Shown here piece by piece: positions 8,175-15,910 of a stretch of DNA of 64,000 nt. The translations under genes were made by a program, and so were the position numbers. Source of the stretch: Ancylomarina sp048268005. Its GTDB lineage: Bacteria; Bacteroidota; Bacteroidia; Bacteroidales; Marinifilaceae. The stretch spans positions 186,001 to 250,000 of the forward strand of contig JBLWWJ010000002.1 of assembly GCA_048268005.1 (NCBI GenBank), read 5' to 3'. Every line of letters starts with the position of its first letter. Positions within the stretch are counted from its first letter, which is position 1. The notes beneath the pieces were generated by a model. That model made no database searches. It worked only from the letters and a program-made list of their open reading frames with translations, and was not told the origin of the DNA.

Positions 8175-9785
8175 ATGATAGAAACACTAACTCAGGATTC
8201 TAACCCCAGTTTCCTAGAACATCAAGGTAGATTTAAAGGCTTAATGGGCTGGATCTTTTCTACCGATCACAAAAGAATTGGACTATTGTATTTGTATAGT
8301 ATGCTAGTCTTTTTTTCAATTGCAGCATTACTTGGATTAATGATGAAATTGGAGCTTATGGCTCCGGGTAAAACCATTATGGGGGCTCAAACCTATAATA
8401 GTTTTTTTACGCTTCATGGGATCACCATGATCTTCTTGATTGTTGTTCCTGGTTTACCAGCTGTTTTTGGTAATTTCTTTCTTCCTATAATGATTGGAGC
8501 GAAAGACGTAGCCTTTCCAAAACTTAATTTATTTTCCTGGTGGATTTATATTGTAGGGGCTTTTATTGCCCTATCAGCTCAGTTCTTTGGTGATGGGCCG
8601 CCGGATACGGGATGGACATTCTATGCACCTTATAGTTTTAGAACAGGAACGAATATGTTACCGGCTGTAACCGGAGCTTTTGTTTTAGGTTTTTCATCTA
8701 TCGTGACAGGGATTAACTTTATTGTAACCATGCACCGAATGCGTGCGCCTGGTATGAGTTGGATGAAAATGCCACTATTCCCCTGGGCTCTATATGGAAC
8801 TTCATGGATACAGGTTTTAGCTACACCAATTGTTGGGGTTACTTTATTAATGGTGGTTTTGGAACGAACGCTTCAAATTGGATTCTTCGATCCGGCATTA
8901 GGAGGTGATCCCATTTTATATCAGCATTTATTCTGGATCTATTCTCATCCTGCTGTTTATATCATGATACTCCCTGCGATGGGTGTGATATCTGAGATCA
9001 TACCAACCTTTGCTCGTAAGACTATTTTTGGATATACGGCTATTGTTGTTTCAACATTAGCCATCGCTTTTGTTGGCTACTTTGTATGGGGACATCATAT
9101 GTTTACATCGGGAATGAGTGGGGTTGCCTTATATACTTTCTCAATTCTGACTTTTCTCGTTGCTATTCCAAGTGCCATTAAGATTTTCAACTGGGTAGCT
9201 ACCCTTCATAAAGCTTCGATCAATTTAGAAACCCCATTCTTATGGGCTCTGTGTTTCTTGTTTGTCTTTATGATAGGTGGTTTATCGGGTATGGTACTGG
9301 GAGCACTTTCAGCAAATGTACATTTGCATGATACAGCTTTTGTTGTGGCTCATTTCCATTATATTGTTTTTGGAGGTACGGGTTTTGCTTTTTTTGGAGC
9401 AGTTCATTATTGGTATCCAAAAATGTTTGGTCGTATGTACGATAAATCCTGGGCAAATATTGGTTTAGTCATTTTCTTTATCGGTTTTAACACCCTTTAC
9501 CTACCCATGTTTTTCTTGGGAATGACGGGTATGCCCCGTCGTTATTACGACTATGTGGATAAATTCCATGGGCCTAATATCATTTCTTCATTGGGAGCCA
9601 TGTTTATGATAGTTGGTTTGATTATTATAATAACAAACTTAGTTCGTTCAGCCCGTCATGGCGTTATTGCCGAGAAGGATCCATGGAAAGGTAAAACACT
9701 TGAATGGACTGTTGATAGTCCTCCTAGCCTTGAAAATTTTGAAGAAATTCCTGTTGTAACTCAACATCCTTATAAATATGACTAA
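8175..9785 (+). CDS. ctaD: caa3-type cytochrome c oxidase subunit I (A2 type)
   Basis: Haem-copper oxygen reductase core, 536 residues with about 12 transmembrane helices. Visible: FFTLHGITMIF (haem a ligand), the CuB/Tyr region YSHPAVYIMILP from residue 256, WGHHMF with two further CuB histidines, and HDTAFVVAHFHYI with the haem a3 and haem a histidines. The YSHPAVY sequence in place of HPEVY lacks the glutamate of A1 oxidases and marks the A2 subfamily, whose K-channel-linked Tyr-Ser pair is known from Thermus and Rhodothermus caa3 enzymes. It overlaps ctaE by 8 bases. Confidence 0.97.
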   Translation: MIETLTQDSNPSFLEHQGRFKGLMGWIFSTDHKRIGLLYLYSMLVFFSIAALLGLMMKLELMAPGKTIMGAQTYNSFFTLHGITMIFLIVVPGLPAVFGNFFLPIMIGAKDVAFPKLNLFSWWIYIVGAFIALSAQFFGDGPPDTGWTFYAPYSFRTGTNMLPAVTGAFVLGFSSIVTGINFIVTMHRMRAPGMSWMKMPLFPWALYGTSWIQVLATPIVGVTLLMVVLERTLQIGFFDPALGGDPILYQHLFWIYSHPAVYIMILPAMGVISEIIPTFARKTIFGYTAIVVSTLAIAFVGYFVWGHHMFTSGMSGVALYTFSILTFLVAIPSAIKIFNWVATLHKASINLETPFLWALCFLFVFMIGGLSGMVLGALSANVHLHDTAFVVAHFHYIVFGGTGFAFFGAVHYWYPKMFGRMYDKSWANIGLVIFFIGFNTLYLPMFFLGMTGMPRRYYDYVDKFHGPNIISSLGAMFMIVGLIIIITNLVRSARHGVIAEKDPWKGKTLEWTVDSPPSLENFEEIPVVTQHPYKYD

Positions 9786-10392
9786 TCACAGCCTAATTGA
9801 CGAACATAGAGACGATGAAGGATCCAAAACGGGTATGTGGATCTTTATTTTTACAGAACTCTTACTTTTTGGTGGACTTTTTATTGTCTATTCGGTGTAC
9901 CGTTATTTAAATCCTATGGCTTTTCATTTAGCTGCAGAAGAGCTGGATGTTTTGCTTGGGACTGCTAATACCGTAATTCTTTTGGTGAGTAGTATGACCA
10001 TTGCCATGGCTATTACATCAATTCAATTAAAAAGGAAACGTCTCACTCTTATTTTAATGGGACTAACGGTTTTATTGGCGATCATTTTTATGGTGAATAA
10101 GTATTTTGAGTGGACAGGTAAAATCTCACATGGTATTTTCCCGGGTAGTGAAATTCTCCATCAAAGTAGTCAAGGTGAGATTTTGTTTTTTGGTTTGTAC
10201 TATGCTATGACTGGCTTGCATGCTTTGCATATTGTTGTAGGGGTAGGTTTTATTGGCTATGTCATGTGGCTTGTCAAAACAGATGATGTCAAGCACGATG
10301 ACTATGTCATTCTTGAAAATAGCGCTCTATACTGGCATTTGGTCGATCTGATATGGATTTTCTTATTCCCATTGTTTTATCTTATTACTTAA
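9778..10392 (+). CDS. ctaE: Cytochrome c oxidase subunit III
   Basis: A 204-residue integral membrane protein with five predicted helices. Subunit III features include KTGMWIFIFTELLLFGGLF at the first helix, YYAMTGLHALHIVVG with the conserved histidines, and YWHLVDLIWIFLFPLFYL at the C-terminus. This subunit stabilises the catalytic core and turnover of the oxidase and has no redox centre. The start codon lies inside the last codons of ctaD (8-base overlap), so the two are translationally linked. Confidence 0.96.
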   Translation: MTNHSLIDEHRDDEGSKTGMWIFIFTELLLFGGLFIVYSVYRYLNPMAFHLAAEELDVLLGTANTVILLVSSMTIAMAITSIQLKRKRLTLILMGLTVLLAIIFMVNKYFEWTGKISHGIFPGSEILHQSSQGEILFFGLYYAMTGLHALHIVVGVGFIGYVMWLVKTDDVKHDDYVILENSALYWHLVDLIWIFLFPLFYLIT

Positions 10393-10402
10393 AACTAAAA
10401 TC

Positions 10403-10690
10403 ATGGATAACAGTCAACATACTCACATTGTAAAATATAAAACCTTTGCCTTGGTTTTGCTTATTTTGTTGATTCTCACGATTAGTTCTGTTGCAATTAC
10501 GGAACTTGAATTAGGTGTTTATTCAGTAACAGCTGCTTTGGTTTTTGCATCTATAAAATCAGTTATTGTCCTGATGTATTTTATGCACCTGAAGTTTGAT
10601 AAGAAGTTTTATGCCATAATGATGGCGGGAATTGTACTCTTATTAGCTTCTGTAATTATCGTTACTTTTTTAGATTATTTATACCGATAG
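10403..10690 (+). CDS. ctaF: Cytochrome c oxidase subunit IV family protein
   Basis: A 95-residue protein with three predicted transmembrane helices. The second includes ASIKSVIVLMYFMHLKFDKK, the signature of the prokaryotic subunit IV (COX4_pro) family, which assists assembly of the oxidase and the CuB site. An N-terminal His-containing soluble stretch (NSQHTHIVKYK) precedes helix 1. It lies 10 bases after ctaE and 3 bases before ctaC. Confidence 0.92.
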   Translation: MDNSQHTHIVKYKTFALVLLILLILTISSVAITELELGVYSVTAALVFASIKSVIVLMYFMHLKFDKKFYAIMMAGIVLLLASVIIVTFLDYLYR

Positions 10691-10693
10691 CTT

Positions 10694-11635
10694 ATGTTTT
10701 CAAATGAAATGGCTGACGCATCCAATTTTGTAAAAGGAGTAGATACTTCATTTATGGTTATATTCGGGATAATCTCTTTTTTTCTGATTGGGATTACTGC
10801 GACCATGATTTATTTTGTTTTTAGATACAGAAAATCCAGACATCCCAAAGCGGTTCAAATTCATGGTAATAATATGCTTGAAGTTATTTGGACTTTAATA
10901 CCTACTGTTTTGGTAATGGTCATGTTTTATTATGGCTGGATGGGGTATAAGCCGATGAAAGAAGTACCTGATGATGCCTTTACAATTAAGAGTGTTGGTC
11001 GTATGTGGAACTGGCAATTTCAATATGAGAATGGTAAAATTACTGATACACTTTATGTACCTAAAGATCGAGCTGTAAAGTTGGATTTGGTTGCGCTAGA
11101 TGTTCTTCATAGTCTTTACATCCCTGCCTTCCGTTTGAAACAGGATATGGTTCCAGGTAAAGAAGAGTTTATGTGGTTTATCGCTGGGCGAGAAGGTGAA
11201 TTTGATTTATTCTGTACTGAATATTGTGGTTTGTCTCATTCTTCCATGACCACTTCGGTTGTCGTTATGCCTGAGGAAAAATTTGATAAATGGTATATCG
11301 ATACTACAACTGTGGCTCCTGTTATTTCTGATAAACCTGGAGCATTAGGATTACGGATTGTACAGAAAAATGGTTGCTTAGCCTGTCATTCTTTGGATGG
11401 ATCTAAACTTGTTGGTCCAACTTGGAAAGGTTTATTCGGAACTCAAGAAACAGTTGTGACAAAAGGAGTAGAACGACAAATAACCGTTGATAGTGCTTAT
11501 GTTATAAATTCTATCTATAATCCAAACGATGATATTGTAAAAGGTTATAAAAAGGGTTTAATGCTATCGTATAAAAATGAGTTAAAAGAAGAAGATATTA
11601 AAGAAATTATTGATTTTATGAAGACTCTGAAATAA
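10694..11635 (+). CDS. ctaC: Cytochrome c oxidase subunit II with fused cytochrome c domain (caa3)
   Basis: A 313-residue subunit with two N-terminal transmembrane helices, a cupredoxin domain with the binuclear CuA site (His in DVLHSLYIPAF, CTEYCGLSH from residue 174, and Met in SSM), and a C-terminal cytochrome c domain with haem site CLACH at 228-232 and a likely axial Met in KGLMLSYKN. The fused haem c makes this a caa3 oxidase. There is no evident lipoprotein signal. It is the last gene of the sco-ctaD-E-F-C operon; this order, with subunit II last, differs from the commoner subunit II-first arrangement. Confidence 0.96.
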   Translation: MFSNEMADASNFVKGVDTSFMVIFGIISFFLIGITATMIYFVFRYRKSRHPKAVQIHGNNMLEVIWTLIPTVLVMVMFYYGWMGYKPMKEVPDDAFTIKSVGRMWNWQFQYENGKITDTLYVPKDRAVKLDLVALDVLHSLYIPAFRLKQDMVPGKEEFMWFIAGREGEFDLFCTEYCGLSHSSMTTSVVVMPEEKFDKWYIDTTTVAPVISDKPGALGLRIVQKNGCLACHSLDGSKLVGPTWKGLFGTQETVVTKGVERQITVDSAYVINSIYNPNDDIVKGYKKGLMLSYKNELKEEDIKEIIDFMKTLK

Positions 11636-11699
11636 GTCTTTAAATAGAAATTTTTGGGCGTGAATCACCGAGCCTCTTTAAAGATAAATGCTCAAACGA

Positions 11700-11736
11700 A
11701 AAGACATAAGACCAAATTGGTTTTATGTCTTTTTAA
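11700..11736. terminator. Bidirectional terminator between ctaC and actE
   Basis: AAAGACATAAGACC at 11700-11713 pairs with GGTTTTATGTCTTT at 11719-11732 (14 bp with G-T pairs, 5-nt loop). T follows on the plus strand, and A precedes on the left, giving U on the minus transcript. It serves the two convergent respiratory operons. Confidence 0.85.
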
Positions 11737-11749
11737 TTTGAATTAATCC

Positions 11750-12382
11750 CTACTCTGCTTTTTGTAGTCTATTTTTAACGTATGCGGTAATTCGCCATCT
11801 GTCTTCTTGGCTGATCTGAGAGGCATGTGCTCCCATGATCCCCCAGCCTAGAGAAATCACATGAAAAATCTCACCATCCGGGGCTTTTTTCATTTTATCT
11901 GATAATAAGTTTGCTGCTTGATAAGGGTAACGTCCACTGGTTACAAGATAGCCTTGCCCATCACCGACTTCTCCATGACAATAAATACAGAAAATCTCGT
12001 ATTTTTCTTTCCCTATTTTTAGATTGTCATCATTTATTAATGTTGGATTAGTTAGGTTTTCACCTGCAAAAGCACGATTTTCATCTGATTTTTCAAGTGT
12101 GTATGGTAGCGTACCTCTGGGAATTGTTCCTTTCACAGGCAGCCGGGCTGTTATGCTATCGGCAAAATTTGGATTTTCGGTATAGCTTTCATAAGCTCGT
12201 GACTCCGCCATATCCGGGAAATAGGAATGACCAGGGTGATTTCTATCCCTATCGCAGGATGAAAGTAACAAGATGAAAATAGCAGTTACAATAATGCTAG
12301 GAAAGTCATTTTTTACATGATTAATTTTAACCGCAGAGTGCGCTAAGTTTTTTCGCCAAGTACGCAATATTGATTTTGTCAT
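11750..12382 (-). CDS. actE: Alternative complex III cytochrome c subunit ActE, with altered N-terminus
   Basis: Monohaem cytochrome c of the quinol:cytochrome c oxidoreductase. The haem site is CIYCH at 132-136, followed by GEVGDGQGYLVTSGRYPY and a conserved MGAHASQIS (axial Met region), as in ActE proteins. A lipobox (ILLLSSC, Cys about 43) anchors it to the membrane. The only ATG in frame before the lipoprotein signal is at 12382, just 2 bases from the stop codon of the GxxExxY gene. Residues 1 to about 18 are therefore encoded by that cassette's flanking repeat, giving an unusually long n-region. The native start codon seems to have been lost or replaced; a non-standard ATT start is the alternative. 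Confidence 0.9.
   Translation of the reverse strand: MTKSILRTWRKNLAHSAVKINHVKNDFPSIIVTAIFILLLSSCDRDRNHPGHSYFPDMAESRAYESYTENPNFADSITARLPVKGTIPRGTLPYTLEKSDENRAFAGENLTNPTLINDDNLKIGKEKYEIFCIYCHGEVGDGQGYLVTSGRYPYQAANLLSDKMKKAPDGEIFHVISLGWGIMGAHASQISQEDRWRITAYVKNRLQKAE
12329..12370 (+). repeat. Left flanking repeat of the GxxExxY cassette
   Basis: It begins AACCGCAGAGTGCGCTAAG and continues with TTTTTTCGCCAAGTACGC. It is the inverted partner of the sequence at 12779-12814. Repeats of this AACCGC...AAGTTTTTCGC...AAGNACGC type commonly flank GxxExxY genes. It is translated as part of the ActE N-terminus. Confidence 0.75.
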
Positions 12383-12384
12383 AT

Positions 12385-12762
12385 CTATAAGTTATTAACA
12401 ACTCGTTTTATACCATTTTTGATGAGAGCTACATTGAAATTTATTAAAAGCCCAAGTTTACATCCTGAAAGTTTCAGGTATGTTAAGATTTGAGCTAAAT
12501 GAACATCATTTAAGCTTTCAACTGATTTAATTTCAATTATCAGTTTGTTATTTATTAAAAGATCCATTCTATATCCAATATTGAGTTTTACCTCATCATA
12601 TAATAATGGCATTGGTTTTTCTTTTTCTACTTTTAATCCGCGATTGTTTAACTCATACATTAAACATTCTTGGTAGGCACTTTCTAACAAACCTGGCCCT
12701 AACTTGCGGTGTACCTTAAGAGCACAGTCAACGACAACTTTTGATATCTCATTTTCAGTCAT
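12385..12762 (-). CDS. GxxExxY protein
   Basis: A complete 125-residue GxxExxY family protein: CALKVHRKLGPGLLESAYQ carries the GxxExxY core (GLLESAY), followed by EKPMPLLYDEVKLNIGYRMD and LIIEIKSVESLNDVHLAQ, a nuclease-like (PD-(D/E)xK-type) beta-alpha core with D and ExK residues. No biological role is established; the family is scattered through Bacteroidetes genomes in small cassettes with inverted GC-richer repeats, as here (12329-12370 and 12779-12814). It interrupts the alternative complex III operon between actF and actE in the same orientation, stopping 2 bases before the actE ATG. A homing or mobile element-like origin is inferred. Confidence 0.9.
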   Translation of the reverse strand: MTENEISKVVVDCALKVHRKLGPGLLESAYQECLMYELNNRGLKVEKEKPMPLLYDEVKLNIGYRMDLLINNKLIIEIKSVESLNDVHLAQILTYLKLSGCKLGLLINFNVALIKNGIKRVVNNL

Positions 12763-12778
12763 ATTCTAATTATTTATA

Positions 12779-12814
12779 GCGCTCTTTGCGAAAACTTTGA
12801 ATCTTCGCGGTTCA
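12779..12814 (-). repeat. Right flanking repeat of the GxxExxY cassette
   Basis: Read on the minus strand it runs TGAACCGCGAAGATTC then AAAGTTTTCGCAAAGAGCGC, an imperfect copy of the left repeat in opposite orientation. It begins 7 bases beyond the actF stop codon and lies upstream of the GxxExxY start. Confidence 0.75.
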
Positions 12815-12820
12815 TTTGCC

Positions 12821-13984
12821 CTAAGTTTCGTAATGGAAGCTTTCCTTAAGGAAAGGATCATTCTTGCATAATAATGGTTTTCTCGAAAGAGCATTGAATA
12901 CAACAAATAGGAAGCCTCCCAAGTACAGACAGGTACAACCAATTTCAATGAGTCCAATTTGAGCTGTTTCACCTAATATTCCTGGACTTAACATGAGATA
13001 GATATTCAGCCACTGGCCTATAAGTACCACAGTAGCAACCATGGCTAACCATTTGATATTTCGTTTCGAATTTCGAGTCATTAAAGCCAGGAAAGGAAAT
13101 ACAAAATTTAGAATAAGAATGACAAAAAATAGATTAGGGAAACCATTCAACCTTTGCGCGTAATAAACAGTTTCTTCTGGAATATGGCTGTACCAAATTA
13201 GCATGTATTGGAAAAACCAGAGGTACATCCAGAAAATACTAAAGCCAAATAGATATTTACCTAAGTCATGTAAATGTTCTTTATTCACAAAATCAATATA
13301 TCCTTGAGATTTTAGAAAGGCTATAATTAAAATAAATGCGGCAATTCCTGAAACAAATAAACCGATAAATACATACCAGCCAAAAAGTGTACTGTACCAA
13401 TGTGGATCAACCGACATAATCCAATCCCAGGTCATTGTAGAACTGCTAATAGCAAAGAATGCCATAAAAAGGGCAGCTAAAATCCGACCTTGTTTGTGGA
13501 ATTTGTAGTCATCAGATAAATCCTGAGAAATTGAATTTTTACGAAGCAAATAACTTAGACCTATCCAACCTGCAAAATAGATAGCCATTCTGGTAAAGAA
13601 AAAAGGCAAATTAAGGTAGGCTGATTTTCCCTCAATGATGGGATCATGAAGATCGTGATGAGACCAGTGATACAGATCGTGCATGCCGAAAATAAGCAAG
13701 AACATCAATGCCGCTGAATAGGGAAGAAAGGTGCTGAGTGCTTCAGGTATACGTTTTAAGCTTACATGCCAGCCAGAATGTGCAATTTTATGGAGAGCAA
13801 TAAATAAAGCTCCAAAAAGAGATAAAAACAGGAAATATAAATTGTTCAGAAGAACATTCATCCATATATTTTTGCTTTCAGGATTCTCAAAAATAAAACT
13901 AAGTGCAATCAGTATAATCCCAATAACAGAAATGGATAAAAATACTTGTTTTGTTTTTTTTGATAAGATATAATTCGAGTTCAT
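12821..13984 (-). CDS. actF: Alternative complex III membrane subunit ActF
   Basis: A 387-residue integral membrane protein with about ten transmembrane helices, recognisable as the quinol:cytochrome c oxidoreductase subunit ActF: FGALFIALHKIAHSGWHVSL near residues 58-77, DLYHWSHHDLHDPII, TMTWDWIMSVDPHWYSTLFG and the FSIFWMYLWFFQYMLIWYSH helix. ActF is an NrfD-related anchor paralogous to ActC. It lies 21 bases downstream of actD. Its C-terminus looks complete, so the GxxExxY cassette did not truncate it. In Rhodothermus the order is D-E-F; here actF comes before actE. Confidence 0.93.
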   Translation of the reverse strand: MNSNYILSKKTKQVFLSISVIGIILIALSFIFENPESKNIWMNVLLNNLYFLFLSLFGALFIALHKIAHSGWHVSLKRIPEALSTFLPYSAALMFLLIFGMHDLYHWSHHDLHDPIIEGKSAYLNLPFFFTRMAIYFAGWIGLSYLLRKNSISQDLSDDYKFHKQGRILAALFMAFFAISSSTMTWDWIMSVDPHWYSTLFGWYVFIGLFVSGIAAFILIIAFLKSQGYIDFVNKEHLHDLGKYLFGFSIFWMYLWFFQYMLIWYSHIPEETVYYAQRLNGFPNLFFVILILNFVFPFLALMTRNSKRNIKWLAMVATVVLIGQWLNIYLMLSPGILGETAQIGLIEIGCTCLYLGGFLFVVFNALSRKPLLCKNDPFLKESFHYET

Positions 13985-14005
13985 CAGTTTATGATTTTGA
14001 ATTAA

Positions 14006-14524
14006 CTATTTATGCTCTTTCAGTTGAATCTCATGTGCCTCTTCTTGCTCTAAGATGGCCTTAACATGATTAAAATGCTCATCATTTTCATTTGCCTCAA
14101 TAATGATGACGAAACGATCATCTGTAATTCTTTCATCATGGATCTTATTCTTAGCTCCTAATCCTAATTTGGACCTAAAAAGGAAAGCGAATACCATGGC
14201 GACGGCCGCAAATAACACAGTAACTTCAAAAGTGATAGGTATGAAAGCAGGAATAGAAAAATGAGGCTTACCACCTATAAATAGGGGATAATCAACAACG
14301 AAAGCCCAGGTTTGAAAACCAAAGGCAAGAAGTGTCCCTATGGCTCCTGCAATAAACCCAACAGTAGGAAGTTTAGAATCCTTTAGTCCTAAAACTTTAT
14401 CTAAACCGTGGACAGGAAAGGGTGTTAGTATATCCAAAATCGAAATTTCCTTTTCCATTAATGTTTTACTTGCCCTCAAAAGCTTTTCTTCATCTGTGAA
14501 ATAGGCTGATATATATCTTCTCAT
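14006..14524 (-). CDS. actD: Alternative complex III subunit ActD (DUF3341)
   Basis: A 172-residue DUF3341 protein. An N-terminal soluble domain (YFTDEEKLLRASKTL, DILTPFPVHGLDKVLG) is followed by two transmembrane helices (about residues 55-78 and 98-115) and a C-terminal region with DDRFVIIIEANENDEHF. ActD sits on the cytoplasmic side near ActC in the structurally characterised complexes. The start codon overlaps the stop of actC by 4 bases, indicating coupled translation. Confidence 0.93.
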   Translation of the reverse strand: MRRYISAYFTDEEKLLRASKTLMEKEISILDILTPFPVHGLDKVLGLKDSKLPTVGFIAGAIGTLLAFGFQTWAFVVDYPLFIGGKPHFSIPAFIPITFEVTVLFAAVAMVFAFLFRSKLGLGAKNKIHDERITDDRFVIIIEANENDEHFNHVKAILEQEEAHEIQLKEHK

Positions 14525-15891
14525 AGCGATTCGTTTTTAGGTTCTTTTTCTCCTGAGCTTTTAACAACTGTTTTGACTTCAGCTATAGCGATTACTGGAA
14601 AGAATCGGATAAAGAGTAGGAAACAGGAGAAAAATAGTCCAAGAGTTCCAATGAAAATACCGACTTCTACAATGGTTGGTTTGTACATGGACCAACTGGA
14701 CGGTAGATAGTCACGATGTAGCGAAGTCACGATGATAACAAAACGCTCGAACCACATGCCAATATTGATGAAGATTGAGAGTATAAAAGTAAAGAGGAGA
14801 TTTCTTCTCAATTTTCTGAACCAAAGAAGTTGAGGTGATATGACATTACAAGTCATCATGATGGCGTAAGCCCACCAATACGGTCCAGTAGCACGATTAA
14901 GAAAAGCGTATTGTTCGTATTCAACTCCAGAATACCAAGCAATAAAAAGCTCCGTGAGATAAGCAATACCGACAATAGATCCGGTTGCAATGATAATTTT
15001 ATTCATTGACTCAATATGTGCCAGGGTGATGTAATTTTCCAAATTGAGCACCTTACGTGTCACAATTAATAAGGTAAGTACCATAGCAAAGCCCGAGAAA
15101 ATGGCTCCTGCCACAAAGTAGGGTGGGAAAATAGTCGTATGCCAACCCGGAATTATAGCGGTGGCGAAGTCAGAACTTACAATACTGTGAACCGAAAGAA
15201 CAAGTGGAGCTGCCAGACCAGCTAATATTAAACTAAGTTTTTCATGACGTTGCCAATGTTTTACAGATCCTGTCCATCCGAAACTAAGTAAGCCATAAAT
15301 ATATTTTTTTGTTTTAGATGTCACTCTATCCCTCATGGTTCCGATATCAGGTATTAGTCCCATATACCAGAACAAAAGAGATACTAACAGATAGGTTGAA
15401 ATCGCAAAAACATCCCATAAGAGAGGTGAATTAAAATTCACCCAAAGGTCACGAGTATTGGGATAAGGAAAAACAAAAAATGCCAATAGAGGACGTCCCA
15501 TATGAATCAAAGGGAATAAGCCTGCACACATAACGGCAAATATGGTCATGGCTTCAGCAGAACGGTTGATACTGGTTCTCCATTTTTGTCGAAAGAGTAG
15601 GAGTATAGCCGAAATAAAGGTTCCGGCATGACCAATACCAACCCACCAAACAAAATTGGTGATTCCCCAACCCCAGCCAATGGTTCGATTGAGTCCCCAG
15701 GTGCCAATACCTTCCCAAACAGTCCAAGCCATCATGGCAAGACCAAAAAACATGGCAGATAAGCTTATGGTTAGACCCATATACCAGGCTTTCCCAGGTT
15801 TGCCCTCAATAGGAGCGGCAATATCCTCAGTTATTTGGCTATAAGTTCTGTTTCCCTTTATTAGAGGTTCTCGAATTGGAGATACGTACAT
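14521..15891 (-). CDS. actC: Alternative complex III subunit ActC (NrfD/PsrC family)
   Basis: A 456-residue polytopic membrane subunit with about ten helices. NrfD-type features include ITNFVWWVGIGHAGTFISAI, HMGRPLLAFFVFPYPNTRDL, HSIVSSDFATAIIPGWHTTIFPP-like helix ends and RFVIIVTSLHRDYLPSSW. ActC is a quinol-binding anchor beside the iron-sulphur subunit ActB. It is 19 bases downstream of actB and overlaps actD by 4 bases. Confidence 0.95.
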   Translation of the reverse strand: MYVSPIREPLIKGNRTYSQITEDIAAPIEGKPGKAWYMGLTISLSAMFFGLAMMAWTVWEGIGTWGLNRTIGWGWGITNFVWWVGIGHAGTFISAILLLFRQKWRTSINRSAEAMTIFAVMCAGLFPLIHMGRPLLAFFVFPYPNTRDLWVNFNSPLLWDVFAISTYLLVSLLFWYMGLIPDIGTMRDRVTSKTKKYIYGLLSFGWTGSVKHWQRHEKLSLILAGLAAPLVLSVHSIVSSDFATAIIPGWHTTIFPPYFVAGAIFSGFAMVLTLLIVTRKVLNLENYITLAHIESMNKIIIATGSIVGIAYLTELFIAWYSGVEYEQYAFLNRATGPYWWAYAIMMTCNVISPQLLWFRKLRRNLLFTFILSIFINIGMWFERFVIIVTSLHRDYLPSSWSMYKPTIVEVGIFIGTLGLFFSCFLLFIRFFPVIAIAEVKTVVKSSGEKEPKNESL

Positions 15892-15910
15892 AACTCAGTA
15901 TTATAGTGGT

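Noticed and set aside
12329..12814. Insertion sequence with transposase
   Set aside because: No transposase or direct target duplication is visible; the unit is a GxxExxY cassette with inverted repeats only.
12766..12972. 68-codon minus-strand frame running from the cassette repeat into actF
   Set aside because: It is a shifted frame of the 3' end of actF plus repeat sequence and shows no family features.
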